Source: Fistularia commersonii (taxonomy: Eukaryota > Chordata > Actinopteri > Syngnathiformes > Fistulariidae). Taken from it: a stretch of DNA of 64,000 nucleotides. Position numbers and translations under genes: made by a program. Shown here in pieces: positions 34,636 through 46,227 of this stretch. Below the pieces are notes generated by a model. It was not told the origin of the DNA. It was given only the letters and a program-made list of their open reading frames with translations, and made no database searches. Within the stretch, counting starts at the first letter, position 1, and each line of letters begins with the position of its first letter. The stretch is from assembly GCA_037954325.1 (NCBI GenBank), contig JBBMNZ010000028.1:10461501-10525500 (forward strand), read 5' to 3'.

Positions 34636-34789
34636 TGCTGCTAACTCCTGCCCCTCCAGCCCCCGAGGTGCTGGCTCCTCGGGCTACAGGATGGGGGGAC
34701 GCATGGTCAGCTCTGCAGAGCTGCAGCTCATCAATGACAACTCCCAGCAGGAGAATGACAAAGAGGCCTCAGGGGGGGACAGTCCCAAG
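34636..34789 (+). CDS. foxk2: foxk2 exon 3: Ser/Pro-rich linker
   Basis: Encodes AANSCPSSPRGAGSSGYRMG, then ELQLINDNSQQENDKEASGG and DSPK. The linker precedes the forkhead domain and is rich in Ser-Pro sites. Acceptor CCCACAG ends at 34635; donor GTGAGC at 34790; phase 0. Confidence 0.93.
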
Positions 34790-35553
34790 GTGAGCCCCGC
34801 CCCATCAGCAGGGTTCACCATTGAGTCCTTCCACACTCACCACGTCCACAGAAGTGTTTTTTTTTTTTTCACACACCCCCCCAGGCATAAATGTACCTGA
34901 AGGTATCAAGGCTTCACCTAAATAGTGAACCATTTTATTTAAAGAGCCTAAAACATTCCTCCTGGTGCCACGTCCTCCACCAAATGCTGTTTTTTTTTTT
35001 TTCTGTCTCACTTCGTTCACAGAGATTATGCTTTAGTGTCCCGGGAACCTAAAATACACACAAAACAAAACTCCTTATGTTGGAACTCTAATTATCTTAG
35101 CTGTGCCTCTTCTGACAGACCACACCAGGCTCTGTCAGATGGTCTCTCACACCTGTGGTAGGTTACTGAATAAACCTCACTTAGAATCTGTCGCAGAAAA
35201 GATGGAAACGTAAAGAAATAAACCTTAATCAAGTAATGAGATAATGGGGGGTTATCCCGAGACAGACGCCGGGTATTAAAAAGGTCACAGGGGAACAAAG
35301 ATCATCCGACTTTAAATTAGATTTATACCCAAAACTGCTTCCAACAGCCACCGTCCCATCCATCCAACATCTCTACCCTCTCATCCCGTCTGCATTCAGC
35401 AGCCCGACCATCTGTCAGCTCGTCCTGCCCGGCTCTCAGTCCGATAACTTCTGGGTGGACAGATGCGGAGGGCGAGTGGCAGCCGCGCTGCCGATGTCAT
35501 CCAGATGTCGGTGTTATTTTGACAGTTTTCGGTGTCGTTTGTGCCTCCTCCAG

Positions 35554-35700
35554 GACGACTCCAAACCGCCGTACTCCTATGCACAGCTGATCGTACAGGC
35601 CATCACGCTGGCCCAAGACAAGCAGCTCACCCTGAACGGGATCTACAACCACATCACCAAGAACTATCCATACTACAGAACCGCTGACAAGGGCTGGCAG
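35554..35700 (+). CDS. foxk2: foxk2 exon 4: first half of the forkhead DNA-binding domain
   Basis: Encodes DDSKPPYSYAQLIVQAI, LTLNGIYNHITKNYPYY and RTADKGWQ, the first helices of the winged-helix domain (about residues 216-264). LTLNGIY is the FOXK2 form; FOXK1 has LTLSGIY. Acceptor CTCCAG ends at 35553, donor GTTGGT at 35701, both phase 0. The upstream stretch is also open but the acceptor fits the conserved DDSK start. Confidence 0.96.
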
Positions 35701-36224
35701 GTTGGTCATTGGTTGGGACGGACGCGTTCCGCCAGCCGAGTCGGCATGATAATCCCGGGTCGACACGTGGTCCCGATCGCACAGCTGGGGTTAATCCGGT
35801 ATTGGTTAGTGTTAGTTTCCTTCAAGAGTCAGCCATCACCTACTCTGTCCTGTCCGCATCCCCGTATCCTCCTTGTCGCGTGAGAATCTCCCCCTGCTTT
35901 AGCAGACACGCAGATATAATCATTATTATTATTATTGATGTTGTTATTTCGCTGAATTGTACTCTACTCCATGCTAGTGTTTCACAGCTGAAGGAAAGCT
36001 TAAAATATTTACTCATGATAGTGTCCCACTAACTAATGCTGGCTGGTAAAAACCTCTTGCAGATCCAGGGATAAGAAGCAGGGAGGAACCGATTCTCCAG
36101 AAATGTGTCAGATTTATCCTCCCAGGAAGTCGTGCCTTCCTCTAGTGTGAAAAGGAGGCTACGGAGCGCAAATGAAGGCGTTGTACCTGTTCGTTCCGAC
36201 AGTCAACCGGCGTCTGTGTTACAG

Positions 36225-36418
36225 AACTCGATCCGTCACAACCTGTCGCTGAACCGCTACTTCATCAAAGTGGCCCGGTCGCAGGAGGAGCCGGGGAAGG
36301 GATCCTTCTGGAGGATAGACCCGTCCTCGGAGGGGAAGCTCATCGAGCAGGCTTTCAGGAAACGAAGGCCCCGAGGGGTCCCCTGCTTCAGAACCCCTCA
36401 CGGACCCCTGTCCTCCAG
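36225..36418 (+). CDS. foxk2: foxk2 exon 5: recognition helix and wings of the forkhead domain
   Basis: Begins with NSIRHNLSLNRYFIKV, the DNA-recognition helix, then ARSQEEPGKGSFWRIDP and LIEQAFRKRRPRGVPCFRTP; the basic RKRRPRG is a nuclear localisation and minor-groove segment. One change stands out: K-V-A-R-S-Q where human has K-V-P-R-S-Q. Acceptor TTACAG ends at 36224; donor GTCTGG at 36419 leaves two bases. Confidence 0.95.
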
Positions 36419-37203
36419 GTCTGGACTCTGTTCGCACACAAATTCAGAACCATTCGGAACCACACACAGCATATTCATCCGGCCTGAATGAATAGGGTTT
36501 AGACAGGGTCATTGGATTTATATAGGGTTTTTTTTTTGTAAGTTTTCACTAAATTGTTCAGATTCAGGGTCACAGAATCCAGTGTATAGAGAAATAAACA
36601 AAAAACCTTTTGTATATTGTCTTGTAAAAGAGTCCTTTTGAAATTCTGGAAAACAAGTAACAAAACAAATAGCATAGTATTCAGGAACCAATGGGCCCAC
36701 AACTATTGGCCTGGACTTTTTACAAATCAGCTCAGAAAATCCGAAAGCACTTACACCAAATACAAGCAGGATCAATCATCTGAAATTAAACACTTTTTTA
36801 ATAAACCGAAAACTTGATTGTGAGTAGGAAACACTCATTCAGTAGTGGAGCTACCACCCCTGGAGGCCACGCTGTCATCAGTATCACCTCCAGGTGTAGG
36901 GGGTCTCAGATTTGCACTGCGGCCGTTTATTTCGTTCAGTGTCCATTTTAAAAGCAGATGAATTTGCATTTCTTCTGATTTAATTCTCAGCCTTTAACGT
37001 GTCTGTTATTTGGCAAATCTCAATTTGCATGTGTGCGTATATAGATTTCATCCGGATTACTAAAATGAGCAGAATTTATCAGTTAAATATCAATAGTGTA
37101 TGTTGAAAACAAAAAATCAATTTTTATTTTAGAAGAGGATATACGTATGCATATATACACTTTTTTTAATTATTATTATTTTTTTTTATTTCCTTCTCCT
37201 CAG

Positions 37204-37403
37204 GAGTGCACCGGCCTCTCCCAACCACTCAGGGGTGCTGTCCGCTCACTCCAGTGGCGTTCAGACGCCCGACAGCCTGTCCAGGGAGGGCTCCCCGGTC
37301 CCCCTGGAGCTGGAGACCTCCTCGGCTCCGGCCCCGGCCGCTACTGTGGTGCAGCCCAAACTGGCGGTCATCCAAGAAGCACGCTTTGCACAAAACACAC
37401 CCG
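37204..37403 (+). CDS. foxk2: foxk2 exon 6
   Basis: Encodes SAPASPNHSGVLSAHSSG, VQTPDSLSREGSPVPLE, an Ala/Pro-rich part, and QPKLAVIQEARFAQNTP, all in the same order as human FOXK2. Acceptor CTCCTCAG ends at 37203; donor GTTAGT at 37404 leaves one base. Confidence 0.93.
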
Positions 37404-37517
37404 GTTAGTGTGACTGTGGGGGTTGAGTGACAATCCCAGTGGATGACACCAGGAAATAGTTGCACAGGCTGAATCCGTGTGGATCGGTAGGTCAAATGAA
37501 GGATGTTCCCTCTGCAG

Positions 37518-37766
37518 GCTCGCCGGTCAGCAGCCAGCCAGTCCTCATCGCCGTGCAGGGCCAGTTAGCTCAGAGCATCAAGCCCGTGACCTACACCATG
37601 GCGTCCCCCGTCACCGCCAGCGCCCCCCAGCCTGCTGTCCAGACGGTGCACGTCCTGCAGCAGATCCCCGCCGGGTCCCTCAGCCCCGCCGCCGTCATCG
37701 CCCAGCCCGCCACCATCATCGCCAAGAGTGAGCCGCAGGAGAACGGAGAGCATGCAGAAGTCAAAG
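37518..37766 (+). CDS. foxk2: foxk2 exon 7
   Basis: Encodes SPVSSQPVLIAVQGQLAQSI, KPVTYTMASPVTASAPQPAV and QTVHVLQQIPAG, plus an Ala/Pro/Ile-rich activation or repression segment, ending in PQENGEHAEVK. Acceptor TCTGCAG ends at 37517; donor GTGAGC at 37767 leaves one base. Intron 6 before it is only 114 bp. Confidence 0.93.
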
Positions 37767-39352
37767 GTGAGCCTGATGATTGTTTTTCATCTAGGAATGA
37801 TCCAGGAGGGAAGTATGTCCTCCTCAGAATTAGAACTGGCATTTATGCCTGCATTTATGCGGTCGGGTCTTCCATGCTGTGAGACAGCACACTGGACGAT
37901 GTCTAAATGGGTTTATGCACATCATTAAAAATTGTTAAAAGTCATTTAATAGATTTTGCAAAGATGAAGGCCTCGAAAGGCATCAAATTCAAAGTCGAGA
38001 GGCATTAAAAAATTAAATGCACTTGATGGGGCGAGAACATCTTTAATCGTAATTTGTTTTGATTAGGTTATTTTAACATTTAGTCATTTCAATTGGAATA
38101 ATGTGATGATCAGTGGTGATTGACAGGCGGAACCCTTTAATTGGCTGTTTTTTACGGCCGCTGCTCTGACTGTGCACAAAGTTGCAAGTGTTGTGTCGGG
38201 AAAATGGGAAAGTGTAACTCTCAACAAAAGTGGATGGACGAAGGATTGTTCTGAGGCTGGTTGGATCCTGTCGTCGAAAAAAAGGGGTGAGGCCTTTTAT
38301 AGCGTGTGCAGAAAAACTTTAAAACTTAGATCTTTAAACTTTTTTTTTTCACCGGGACCAGCAAAGCGACTTTTCCCGTCGGCAACGCAAAAGGTGGGAG
38401 GTCGAGCCACCTGCAGGGAGGTGCTCTGGGGTACAAACACCTCAGCGCAGCACCACTCGTCCCCGTAAAAGGACGATGTCGCTTAGCTGTCTTGAGACAA
38501 TTTTCCGACTGATATTGCTAAATCTTTTACAAGTAGAAAGGGCAAAACAAGCTTCAATATGACATTTGGACACGATCATACTTTAAACGATCTGATTTCC
38601 ACGGTGAAGTGGAGTCATGCAACATAATTGAACAAACTGTTGAGGCCCAGAGACTAGTCTGTGACCAGGTCAGAGCATCTCGGGGTGTTCCTCACAAAAA
38701 CACTTCTGTAGCCTCGGGAAAAAACACAGGATGTACCTTGATGAAGGGAGAGGATACAATGCGTGGACTTAAAAAAGAAATGAAGAGCTGGAAGCACTGA
38801 GAAAGTAAAAGACAGAGGTGTGCGCTAGCCTTTAGGAGGACGCTGATGAACTTTCGGAGAAAGATGAAAACCATTCAGGCAGTGCACTCGTGTTTCAAAT
38901 GATCACCAAGTCAAATACTCTGAAGAGGGAGGACTTATGCCTTGAACTGAACAACATTGAGACAGAGTAGGAGAAAAAGGAAACACTAAGAAGTACGCAC
39001 GGACAATCATACACAAAGCTAAATCCATGCGCTCATTTAGTTCCATTGTCACTCGGAAGGTCATATGTACTTATCTGTTACCGTGCGCAAAATATTTGCG
39101 ACGTAAATGACGTAAATATAGTATCTGCAGTTAGACATGAGCATTAAATTCATTTAAAGTGGCATTAAAAAGCATCCAATTAGATGAGCAGAAACCCTGT
39201 GTAATCACATGACCAAACAAGGCCTGCAGTGCGTCTATTAAGCTGGGAAACCTTTTGAACTGTGACCTGTTTCGAACCTCCGTTTCACCTGCGGAGTGTG
39301 AGTGCGTGTCACCATATGAACCCGGTGTCGACGTTTCGTTCCTCACCCCCAG
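37767..39352 (+). other. foxk2: foxk2 intron 7, largely a decayed hAT-like insertion
   Basis: This is a 1586-bp intron. The part from about 37907 to 39199 has hAT-like ends (see the mobile element entry). Confidence 0.75.
37907..39199 (-). mobile_element. Decayed hAT-like DNA transposon in foxk2 intron 7
   Basis: Read on the minus strand the 3' end begins CAGGGTTTCTGC, followed by TTTTTAATGCCACTTTAAAT and GAATTTAATGC, a frequent start of a teleost hAT-like repeat. The opposite end has the imperfect match ATGGGTTTATGC and also contains AATGC/TTAAAT words. On the + strand at 38172-38468 an open remnant has W-T-K-D...W-I-L-S-S-K-K-R-G-E-A-F-Y-S-V-C-R-K-T-L-K-L. This resembles the BED-like N-terminus of hAT transposases with the first Cys of the usual Cys-x-x-Cys pair apparently lost. 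No clear 8-bp target duplication was found. The orientation is uncertain, because the coding remnant reads on the + strand. Confidence 0.5.
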
Positions 39353-39553
39353 TCAAAGTGGAGACGGTCCCCACCATCACCTCCATAGGGGCCTCCAGCC
39401 GCATCATCCAGACCTCCCAGTCCGCCACACCGCTGCAGACTGTCACTATCCTGCAGCAGGCCCCCGTTGGCCAGCACCAGCTGCCAATCAAAGCCATCGT
39501 GCAGAACGGCACCCACGGCATTACCGCCGCCCTGCAGGGAGCACCTAGCTCAG
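39353..39553 (+). CDS. foxk2: foxk2 exon 8
   Basis: Encodes VKVETVPTITSIGASSRII, QTSQSATPLQTVTILQQAP, VGQHQLPIKAIVQNGTHGI and TAALQGAPSS. This matches the C-terminal region of human FOXK2 (KVKVEPIPAIGHA, SRIIQTAQTTPVQTVTI, QAPLGQHQLPIK). Acceptor CCCCCAG ends at 39352; donor GTGAGA at 39554 leaves one base. Confidence 0.93.
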
Positions 39554-39742
39554 GTGAGACCCCACCTGAACTCAGCAACTGCGATACGTCATTCCGTCAT
39601 TCGTGTGCTTGTTTGACTTATAACCCCTTGCCCTGTGAAAATGGCGTCCCCCGCAGCAGCAGCAGCAGCAGCAGCAGTCGCGTTGTAGCGCAGCAGGCCT
39701 CCCGGATCGCTAACACCTCCCTGTTTGTGTTCCCCCCCCCAG
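39554..39742 (+). other. foxk2: foxk2 intron 8, open in frame, with a (GCA)n run
   Basis: The intron is 189 bp (63 codons) and has no stop codon in the exon 8 frame, so retention would add a Ser-rich insert without changing the reading frame. A pure GCA run (39653-39678) reads as poly-Ser in that frame. Canonical borders and the conserved sequence on either side make it an intron in the standard transcript. Confidence 0.8.
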
Positions 39743-39930
39743 CTCCGGCCGTGGCGAGCCCCCTTCACCTGCTGGCCGACCACGCCTCCGCCTCCCCCTC
39801 CCTCCCCACCAAACGCCAGAATGGCGACCAGGCAGCCGGGGGGCAGCCCGACGCCAAGCGCATCAAATCGGAGGAGGAGGCGGCGTCGACCCCAGCAGAC
39901 TCATCGGCAGCTAACGACCACCTCAACTAG
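39743..39930 (+). CDS. foxk2: foxk2 exon 9: C-terminus and stop
   Basis: Encodes SPLHLLADHASASPSLPTK, RQNGDQAAGGQPDAKRIKSE and EEAASTPADSSAANDHLN, ending in TAG at 39928-39930. Matches the human [20 protein letters not shown] and KRIKTE blocks. The C-terminus is shorter than in human. Acceptor CCCCCAG ends at 39742. Confidence 0.93.
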
Positions 39931-40721
39931 TCTGTGCAAGAAAAGGAGAAAAAAAAAAAAAAACAACACACCACCACCCCACCACCCCCTCTCCCTCCCT
40001 CCATGGTTTCTCCCTTCCCTCCCTATCGTTTCTTTTATTTGTCCCGCTTCTATCGCCGACGTCCAAGGTGCCAAACGGAGAGGATTTTCATTTTTAAGTT
40101 TGGGTTTTCAGTTTCCAAGAGCGACGAAAAAGTAAAAGGAACACCCCCCCACCCCCCTTAAAGACTGGAACAAGGGTGAAGATTCATCAAATGGGGCAAA
40201 GAGAAACTGGAAGGTTCCGCCTGTGAGCGTCCCAGGAGAGACTGATCAAAGACCACAGGAAGCCTTAACTCGAGAAAAAAAAAAAAAAAAAAAAAATTAA
40301 CCCGTAAGAGCTGACCTTTGACCTCAAGCGATCCGCGGGGAGAGGCCCTGGCCTAGCCGGGGCTGGACGCCGCCTTACCTCAGAGCAGAAAGGAGCCTCC
40401 AGCTGCGGATCATGTGACCAAACCGGGCGTCTCGAAGCAAAGCAGACGTCCGCAGGTTGAGAAAGGGATCAACTCGACGTTCCTGAACCTCCGGCAGCTA
40501 GCCATTCACAATACTGACCTTCCTTTACCGCAGCTGTACGTAGATATGCAGTATTTTGTTGTTCAAAAAAATGTGGAGCATAGGATTTTTTTTATGTATT
40601 TTCACTTAAATAGTTAAAAGAAAAAAAAGTAATAATTTAATGAAACGTACAAATCGGCAATGTCGGTGACATTTCAGTGACTAATTTAGAAAATCTCACC
40701 TTTTGTTCCTCTTTTGTTTCG

Positions 40722-40754
<33 letters not shown>

Positions 40755-41245
40755 TGGGCCTCCCCTATCGTTCTGTGAAACTGTAGTCCCCTCCCCCCCC
40801 CTCATCTAACATATCCATTTCAGGTCGGTCGGTCGTACCTACATATTTTTAATACTTGGACAGATAACGATACGAGCGTATGAACCCTTTGCGTCTCCAG
40901 ACGCTGAGGTCTGCATGTCCTGACAGCCCAGAGGTTTTTTTTCCCACTGTAAATCAAAAAAAAAAAAAACCTGCACTTGATTAAATGTTTGTATTTTCAT
41001 TTCCCCCTATTTCTTTCGGTTTTGTCCTCCTCCTCCTCCTCCCATCAGCTGTGTTGACGTTGTGGTGTTGGCAACCCCCCCTCCCCTTTACCCCCTTTGG
41101 CTTGATTATTTTTACCCTGTTCTGGCGACCTGGCAAGTCTGATTGTACACGTTCCAAACAATAGTAAAAAAAAAAATCTTGATGTTTGTTCTGCATCGGT
41201 GGAGAAATGCTTTTTTTAATAAATTAATTTAAAGCCCTGCTCCTT
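39931..41245 (+). other. foxk2: foxk2 3' UTR
   Basis: The ~1.3 kb 3' UTR has several homopolymer runs (A at 39949-39963 and 40277-40296; T at 40725-40748; A at 40957-40969) and ends near AATAAA at 41219-41224, the first canonical polyadenylation signal after the stop. Confidence 0.75.
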
Positions 41246-41286
41246 TTTTTGTCCCCTCAGTATCAGGAGAGGCATTAAACTTTACT

Positions 41287-41302
41287 CCACCAGGGGGCAG
41301 TG
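41287..41302 (+). promoter_or_regulatory. Candidate CTCF site downstream of foxk2
   Basis: CCACCAGGGGGCAGTG matches the vertebrate CTCF core at essentially every informative position. It lies 63 bp after the foxk2 polyadenylation signal, a natural position for a domain boundary. Motif match only; occupancy is not shown. Confidence 0.55.
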
Positions 41303-44300
41303 TAGGAACAACTTTTAATATACGAGCGACGTCAATTTATTAGGATACATCAGTAGTCACGCCCAGAATCACAGAAGACCCTTAAGAATAAAAGCCCCAG
41401 ACAAAGCTGTCATGTAAAATATCGTCACTCTCTCCTAAAAAACGTGCCTGCACGTTTTTCAGAAAACAAAAAATCTGAGTCATATGTTGAATAAGGACTT
41501 GATTTGATCAAAAAATGACTTCGGCCAATTATTTCAAAAGGAGTGACTATCAGATCGTGGAGCCTGAAGACTGTAATACTTAACTGCAGGTGAACGCTCA
41601 TCCTGTTTTAACACTGCCTCAATCATTTTTCGGTATTTAAATACAACCTTCATAATGCTTGAAACTGCATCAGAAAATGCTTAAAAGTTAATTTTCACAG
41701 AAGTTCACCCATTAATTTGAAAATGGGGATGAGAGTAGGTCGGTTTCAGAAATGTCACTGGACCGTCCACCGCCGATCTCAGCTGAGACACGGGGATCCT
41801 TTTTTTCCTTCCACTAAAACAGCTTTTTTTTTTTTAATTTAAAGCTTCTCCCGTCGATGTAAATAGACATCTAAGGATTCACGGCTTCCCCTGTAACCAA
41901 AGAAATCGAGACCTCGTGTTCTTTTTTTTTTTTTTTGTTTGTTTTTTTCCCCCAGTCCGTTTGCCACCCGCTGTGTCGTAGTTGGATAGTTTCACCGCTA
42001 GGAGCTGATGATGACATCATCAGCCTGTGACAACAGAGGAGAGAACCCCAAATCGTGTCTTGTCTCCGGGTGGAGCAGATGGGCTCCCAGACACCACGAC
42101 AGACGTCGGCGTCATTGACAAGCGGATGGGCAGAATCTGGGTCGGCGGATGAGAAGACCTGGCGTTTGCCGGCGACCGCAACCCCAGCCAGATGTTTAAC
42201 ACGTCGGGATTCTGAGCTGCTGCAAAAACGGCATATGTAAAACCCGCGCATTGTTTGTCCCCGTCAAATATTACAGGCATGTGAATAACGCACAACAAAT
42301 AAAACGCTTACGTAAGAGTAATTACGCAAGGTAGTTCAAACCCAATTGGCCCGCTAGACTTTTCTAATGCCCTCACATATGCCACGCCATGATGATGATA
42401 CCTCATGTTTAAAAGGCGATGTGTCCCACGCCATGTTTCTATTAGCTTCTGTGGCGGTTGTCGTGGTGATCAAGCGGCGAGACGCTGGACTGACCTCCCC
42501 GTATTTGTTGTGACGAAGCGCCGGCTGCAGCTCCTTGTCAATGTGACCGAAAGAGTGCAATTCGCACGAAATTCTGCCGTTTGCTAACAAAATTAGCCCC
42601 CGTATGCTAGCTGAAGTAGCTACTGTTTCCACATGTCCAAGCTAAGGCCTGACCTCATAAAGGTTGTTTACGTCTTCGCTGTGACTTTCAAGGAAAGAGT
42701 GAAATTAAAGAAGATAAAATTAAGCTGCTGGAAATGGCCGCCATGTGATCGTCTTGGCTGACCGCTCGTAGACTCGTCCTGGTTTGGCACCGGCATCCCC
42801 GAAAAAAACAGAAAATTTGTTCCAAAGGTCCTGGAGACCCTCACGTCTGCAAATAACCGGGTCCAGTTCCTCTATTATTTTTAGAATCATTGATTATTCC
42901 TCAAACCTTACTAACCAACGGGTATTCGCTGCTTGTGTGATACTTGCTTGCCAAGAAGGTACTTAAAAAATAAATGAAGAAGTCACATGATATGATGAGT
43001 TCTTCAGGTCAGCTGGTTCATTGCCGCCATAGTTTAGTGCCACCGGCAGGCCGATTTCTTTGCCAGTCACCTTTATCGGCACTTAAGAACGACTGCCGCC
43101 GCACCCCCCTATTCCAATCCGTCATATCCGAACCCCCCCCGTCGGATAGTCCCGCCGGCCGTAAAGCCCACTGACGGTTGTGGCTGGACACCGAGTGTGT
43201 TTCATGATAAAAAGTCCTCAAGGACGTCCAGAGGCGTATGAGAAACGACTCCCGACCTGGAATCTGCAAGGTGAGCCATAATGGTGTTACAACACGGTCA
43301 TATCTATTTGCGTGTCATCCGTGGACGTGCGACATAAAAGCAGAGCAGGATCATTCATAACACTGGACTCGGGAGGCGGGGGGGGGGGGGATTACATTTG
43401 TCTTGCCTCGGCTGCTGGTTGAGTAGGTGTCGTCGCTATGGAAACCAGGAGCTTGTTGCAACCGCCTGTATTGAACGTTGACGCTCTGGAAGCCATAGAG
43501 GCTCGGGGAGAAAGGCAAAAAAAAAAAAAAAGTCTTCCTCGGCGGCTCACAGGGGAGGAGATAGATAGCTAACCTCCATAAATGCCCCCCCCCCGCCCTC
43601 CAGAGTAGAACCCTGACGTCTTTTATTAGTTCATCTCCCGGGTCACGAGGTTCCCCATGCGTGTTTGTATTCCCAAAAGAGAAAAAAAAAACTATTCCAG
43701 GACACTAATCCCCCCCCCCCGACTTGTTCAACCTCAGAGCACGCCGTCGGCACTTCCGAGCTTCTGTACGGCGCGGGACGGCGAAGGCAGCGGCGAACAT
43801 GAAGGCCGTCGCCGCGGAGGAAGCCCCAGTTACACAAAACCCCGAAGCCCACGTGGATCTCCTCTTGTGATCCTGCTATTTTAAGAGGCAAAATCCAATT
43901 ATTTGGTAATTATTGTAATTCCTGTTTTGACATAACACGGCAGAAACAAGGAAGCCTCTCAGTGTTCCGGGAGCCGTCTCCACGGAGAATTTGCATCTCT
44001 GGCTCCTTGTACAGTGTATTTATTTATTTTATTTTGTTGTTTTTTTTTCCTTCTCGGCCCGTCCGGGTGACGTCCTTCCAGTCGTCCTCTGTCGTCCCTT
44101 TGTTTCTTCCTTCGGCGGCCGAGAGACAATTCACCTCTGTTGGAAATTCAACTTTTTCGTGCTGAGGAGCTTCTCCTGCCGGCCCCGCCGATGCATTTTT
44201 ATCACTTTCTGTAAACTAAGGAGAAATTCCTCCTCCAGACCGAAACGCTTCTGACTTTTCTCTGTTGAACTCGACTTTCCCGCACTTTTTATGTATTTTA

Positions 44301-46227
44301 TTTTTTTAACCACTTTTTAAAAAAAATCTACTTCCGGCTGTTGTCATCTATTTCTGGAAGTGTCTTATTTTCAAAAAAAAATCAGTGTATTTTAATAGCG
44401 CCCCGATTTGCCGCTGGACAGAAAAAAAAAATCATGTGAATCCCTTTTTTTTTTTCAAAATTATTATTCCAATTCATTTGGACCAACGTCTCATCACCTC
44501 CGTCGACCTCTACGCCTCGATATTTTTATATAATCGTTTTTTTTGCTTTGTTTTTTCCCCTCCAGCTTTCACACAGCATCATCAATTGCGTCGTGTTCCT
44601 GGAAGTTTTTACTCCGGAAATCCTGGTTCTGCCCCCGTATGGAAATGTTCCTCGCGCAAGAAGAAACGCCTGTGCGGAAGAAACGCACAGAATCGACGTT
44701 TTCATTCAAAACTACACTCGACCGGAGCCATATATTTCTGCTCCATAAGTAGTCGGATGCCATAAGATGGCTTTTACACCTGCAGACTTCCACCGGGCTG
44801 CACGTGTTTCCTCTCTTGCACAACGCCACCGTGGACACCGAGAACGGCATGTGGTCGTTACCTGGTCATTACCCTGTTATGGCGGCGCTTAACGTCACAT
44901 CTCGTCGTCGCGCGCACGTGACACCCGCGATGCCGAAAGTCGGCGCGGAGCCTCTCGGCCCCTCCGCCCGAGTCACATTGCACCGGTTGTAAAACTCGCT
45001 TCCCGAACAAACTCAGCCGTCACATCCATCCGAGCTTCTCACTCGTCCAGATGCCTTCTTCCTCTGCTTCTTCTCTCACGGTGCCGCGCTCCTCCCGACC
45101 ACATGATGGCGGCGCAGAGCAAAGCATCATTGGGACGCCGGGATTCACGCCAACATCGTCCCCCCGTCCGGTCCGATGTTTTTTTTTTTTTTTTTTTTTT
45201 CACTCCTCGACCCTGTTTTTGGCAGCGGTGGCGGACCTGGTCGCGCATCGAGACAGGAACGGGTGGGTGGTTTTGGAGTAGAGGGGAAAAGATGCTCCGC
45301 TCCGTGGGCGGTCGTCGGCAGGTGGAGTGCTGGAACCCGTAACCCGGGGTAACAGACGCTCCGCGCCGGTCCGGGGTCAAGTTCTAGTGCTGCCGCGAAC
45401 ACATAGAGCCCCCACAAACAGCGGGGTGTGAAAAAGCTCTCGCCCCGTTAATGGATGCCGAGAGCTCTCGTGGCCGTTGACGTCGCCATTGCGCGGCGTC
45501 TCCCGGCTCCTCGTCGCTCCGAGGGGGCCGGGATGAAGCGGTCCCCTCCGGGTCATCAAGTAGACTGAAAACATCACATGAGATCCCCTTGGCCCCAACT
45601 TCAGAGGGCGCCATCAGCCCACCCCCTCCCTCCGGAGGAGGGAGCGCGATGATTTTGTCCGTCCTCGCTCAAACAGAGGCGGCCTGTGAGGGCGCAGGAG
45701 ACGGATACGCTCGGCTCTCCCACAGAAATCTCTGTAACAATCGGCAGAGGAGCGGATATAAATACACCTTCGGTGAACGCTCGCGCACCCCGAACCGAAA
45801 ACAACCCGGAAGGCTTATGTAACGGCGACGCTTCGACACGGCGCCCCACGCAACCCCGAGGGAAACCGCCGCCAGAGCTTCACCCATGGAATCGGTTTCC
45901 TCTTCGCAAGCGGGGGGGAAAATTAAGAGTAACAAAAAAAAAAATAGCGAGATGTTTACGATGCCTTCCGGGCCTTGTACCAGGGTCTGATCGCCTCTAC
46001 TCCCTCCAAACACAAAGAAAACCCTTCATGTAACTTCCAGGAAACCCAATGATGACCGTCTCTAATGGAATCCCAGATATTCGGTTTTAGACGGCGAGGC
46101 TCTCAAATCACTTTCCCGACAACTTTCTCACAACGGGTGAGATGGAGGCGAAGTTTCGACGCGTTAGTTCGATCGATCGGGCGGTTGACTGACGACAGCC
46201 GCCGTTTCGCTGCCCTCCATCTCGAAA
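41303..46227. other. Intergenic; no gene seen
   Basis: Moderately AT-rich with homopolymer tracts (for example T at 41922-41943, 45178-45200; C at 43587-43594). A GC-rich block near 45000-45900 has long open frames on several strands at once, which I read as a composition effect. No exon with family similarity and no RNA gene is recognised. Confidence 0.45.

Noticed and set aside
35455..35553. In-frame extension of foxk2 exon 4 upstream
   Set aside because: The conserved DDSKPPYSYAQL starts right after a CAG acceptor and phase with exon 3 is 0; the extension is unlike any FOXK2.
28820..39930. Assignment to foxk1
   Set aside because: LTLNGIY, QPKLAVIQEARFAQ and VGQHQLPIK fit FOXK2; FOXK1 has LTLSGIY and differs in the C-terminal region.
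45039..46033. Several overlapping open frames in the GC-rich block
   Set aside because: Open in several frames and strands at once, consistent with base composition; no motif or splice support.
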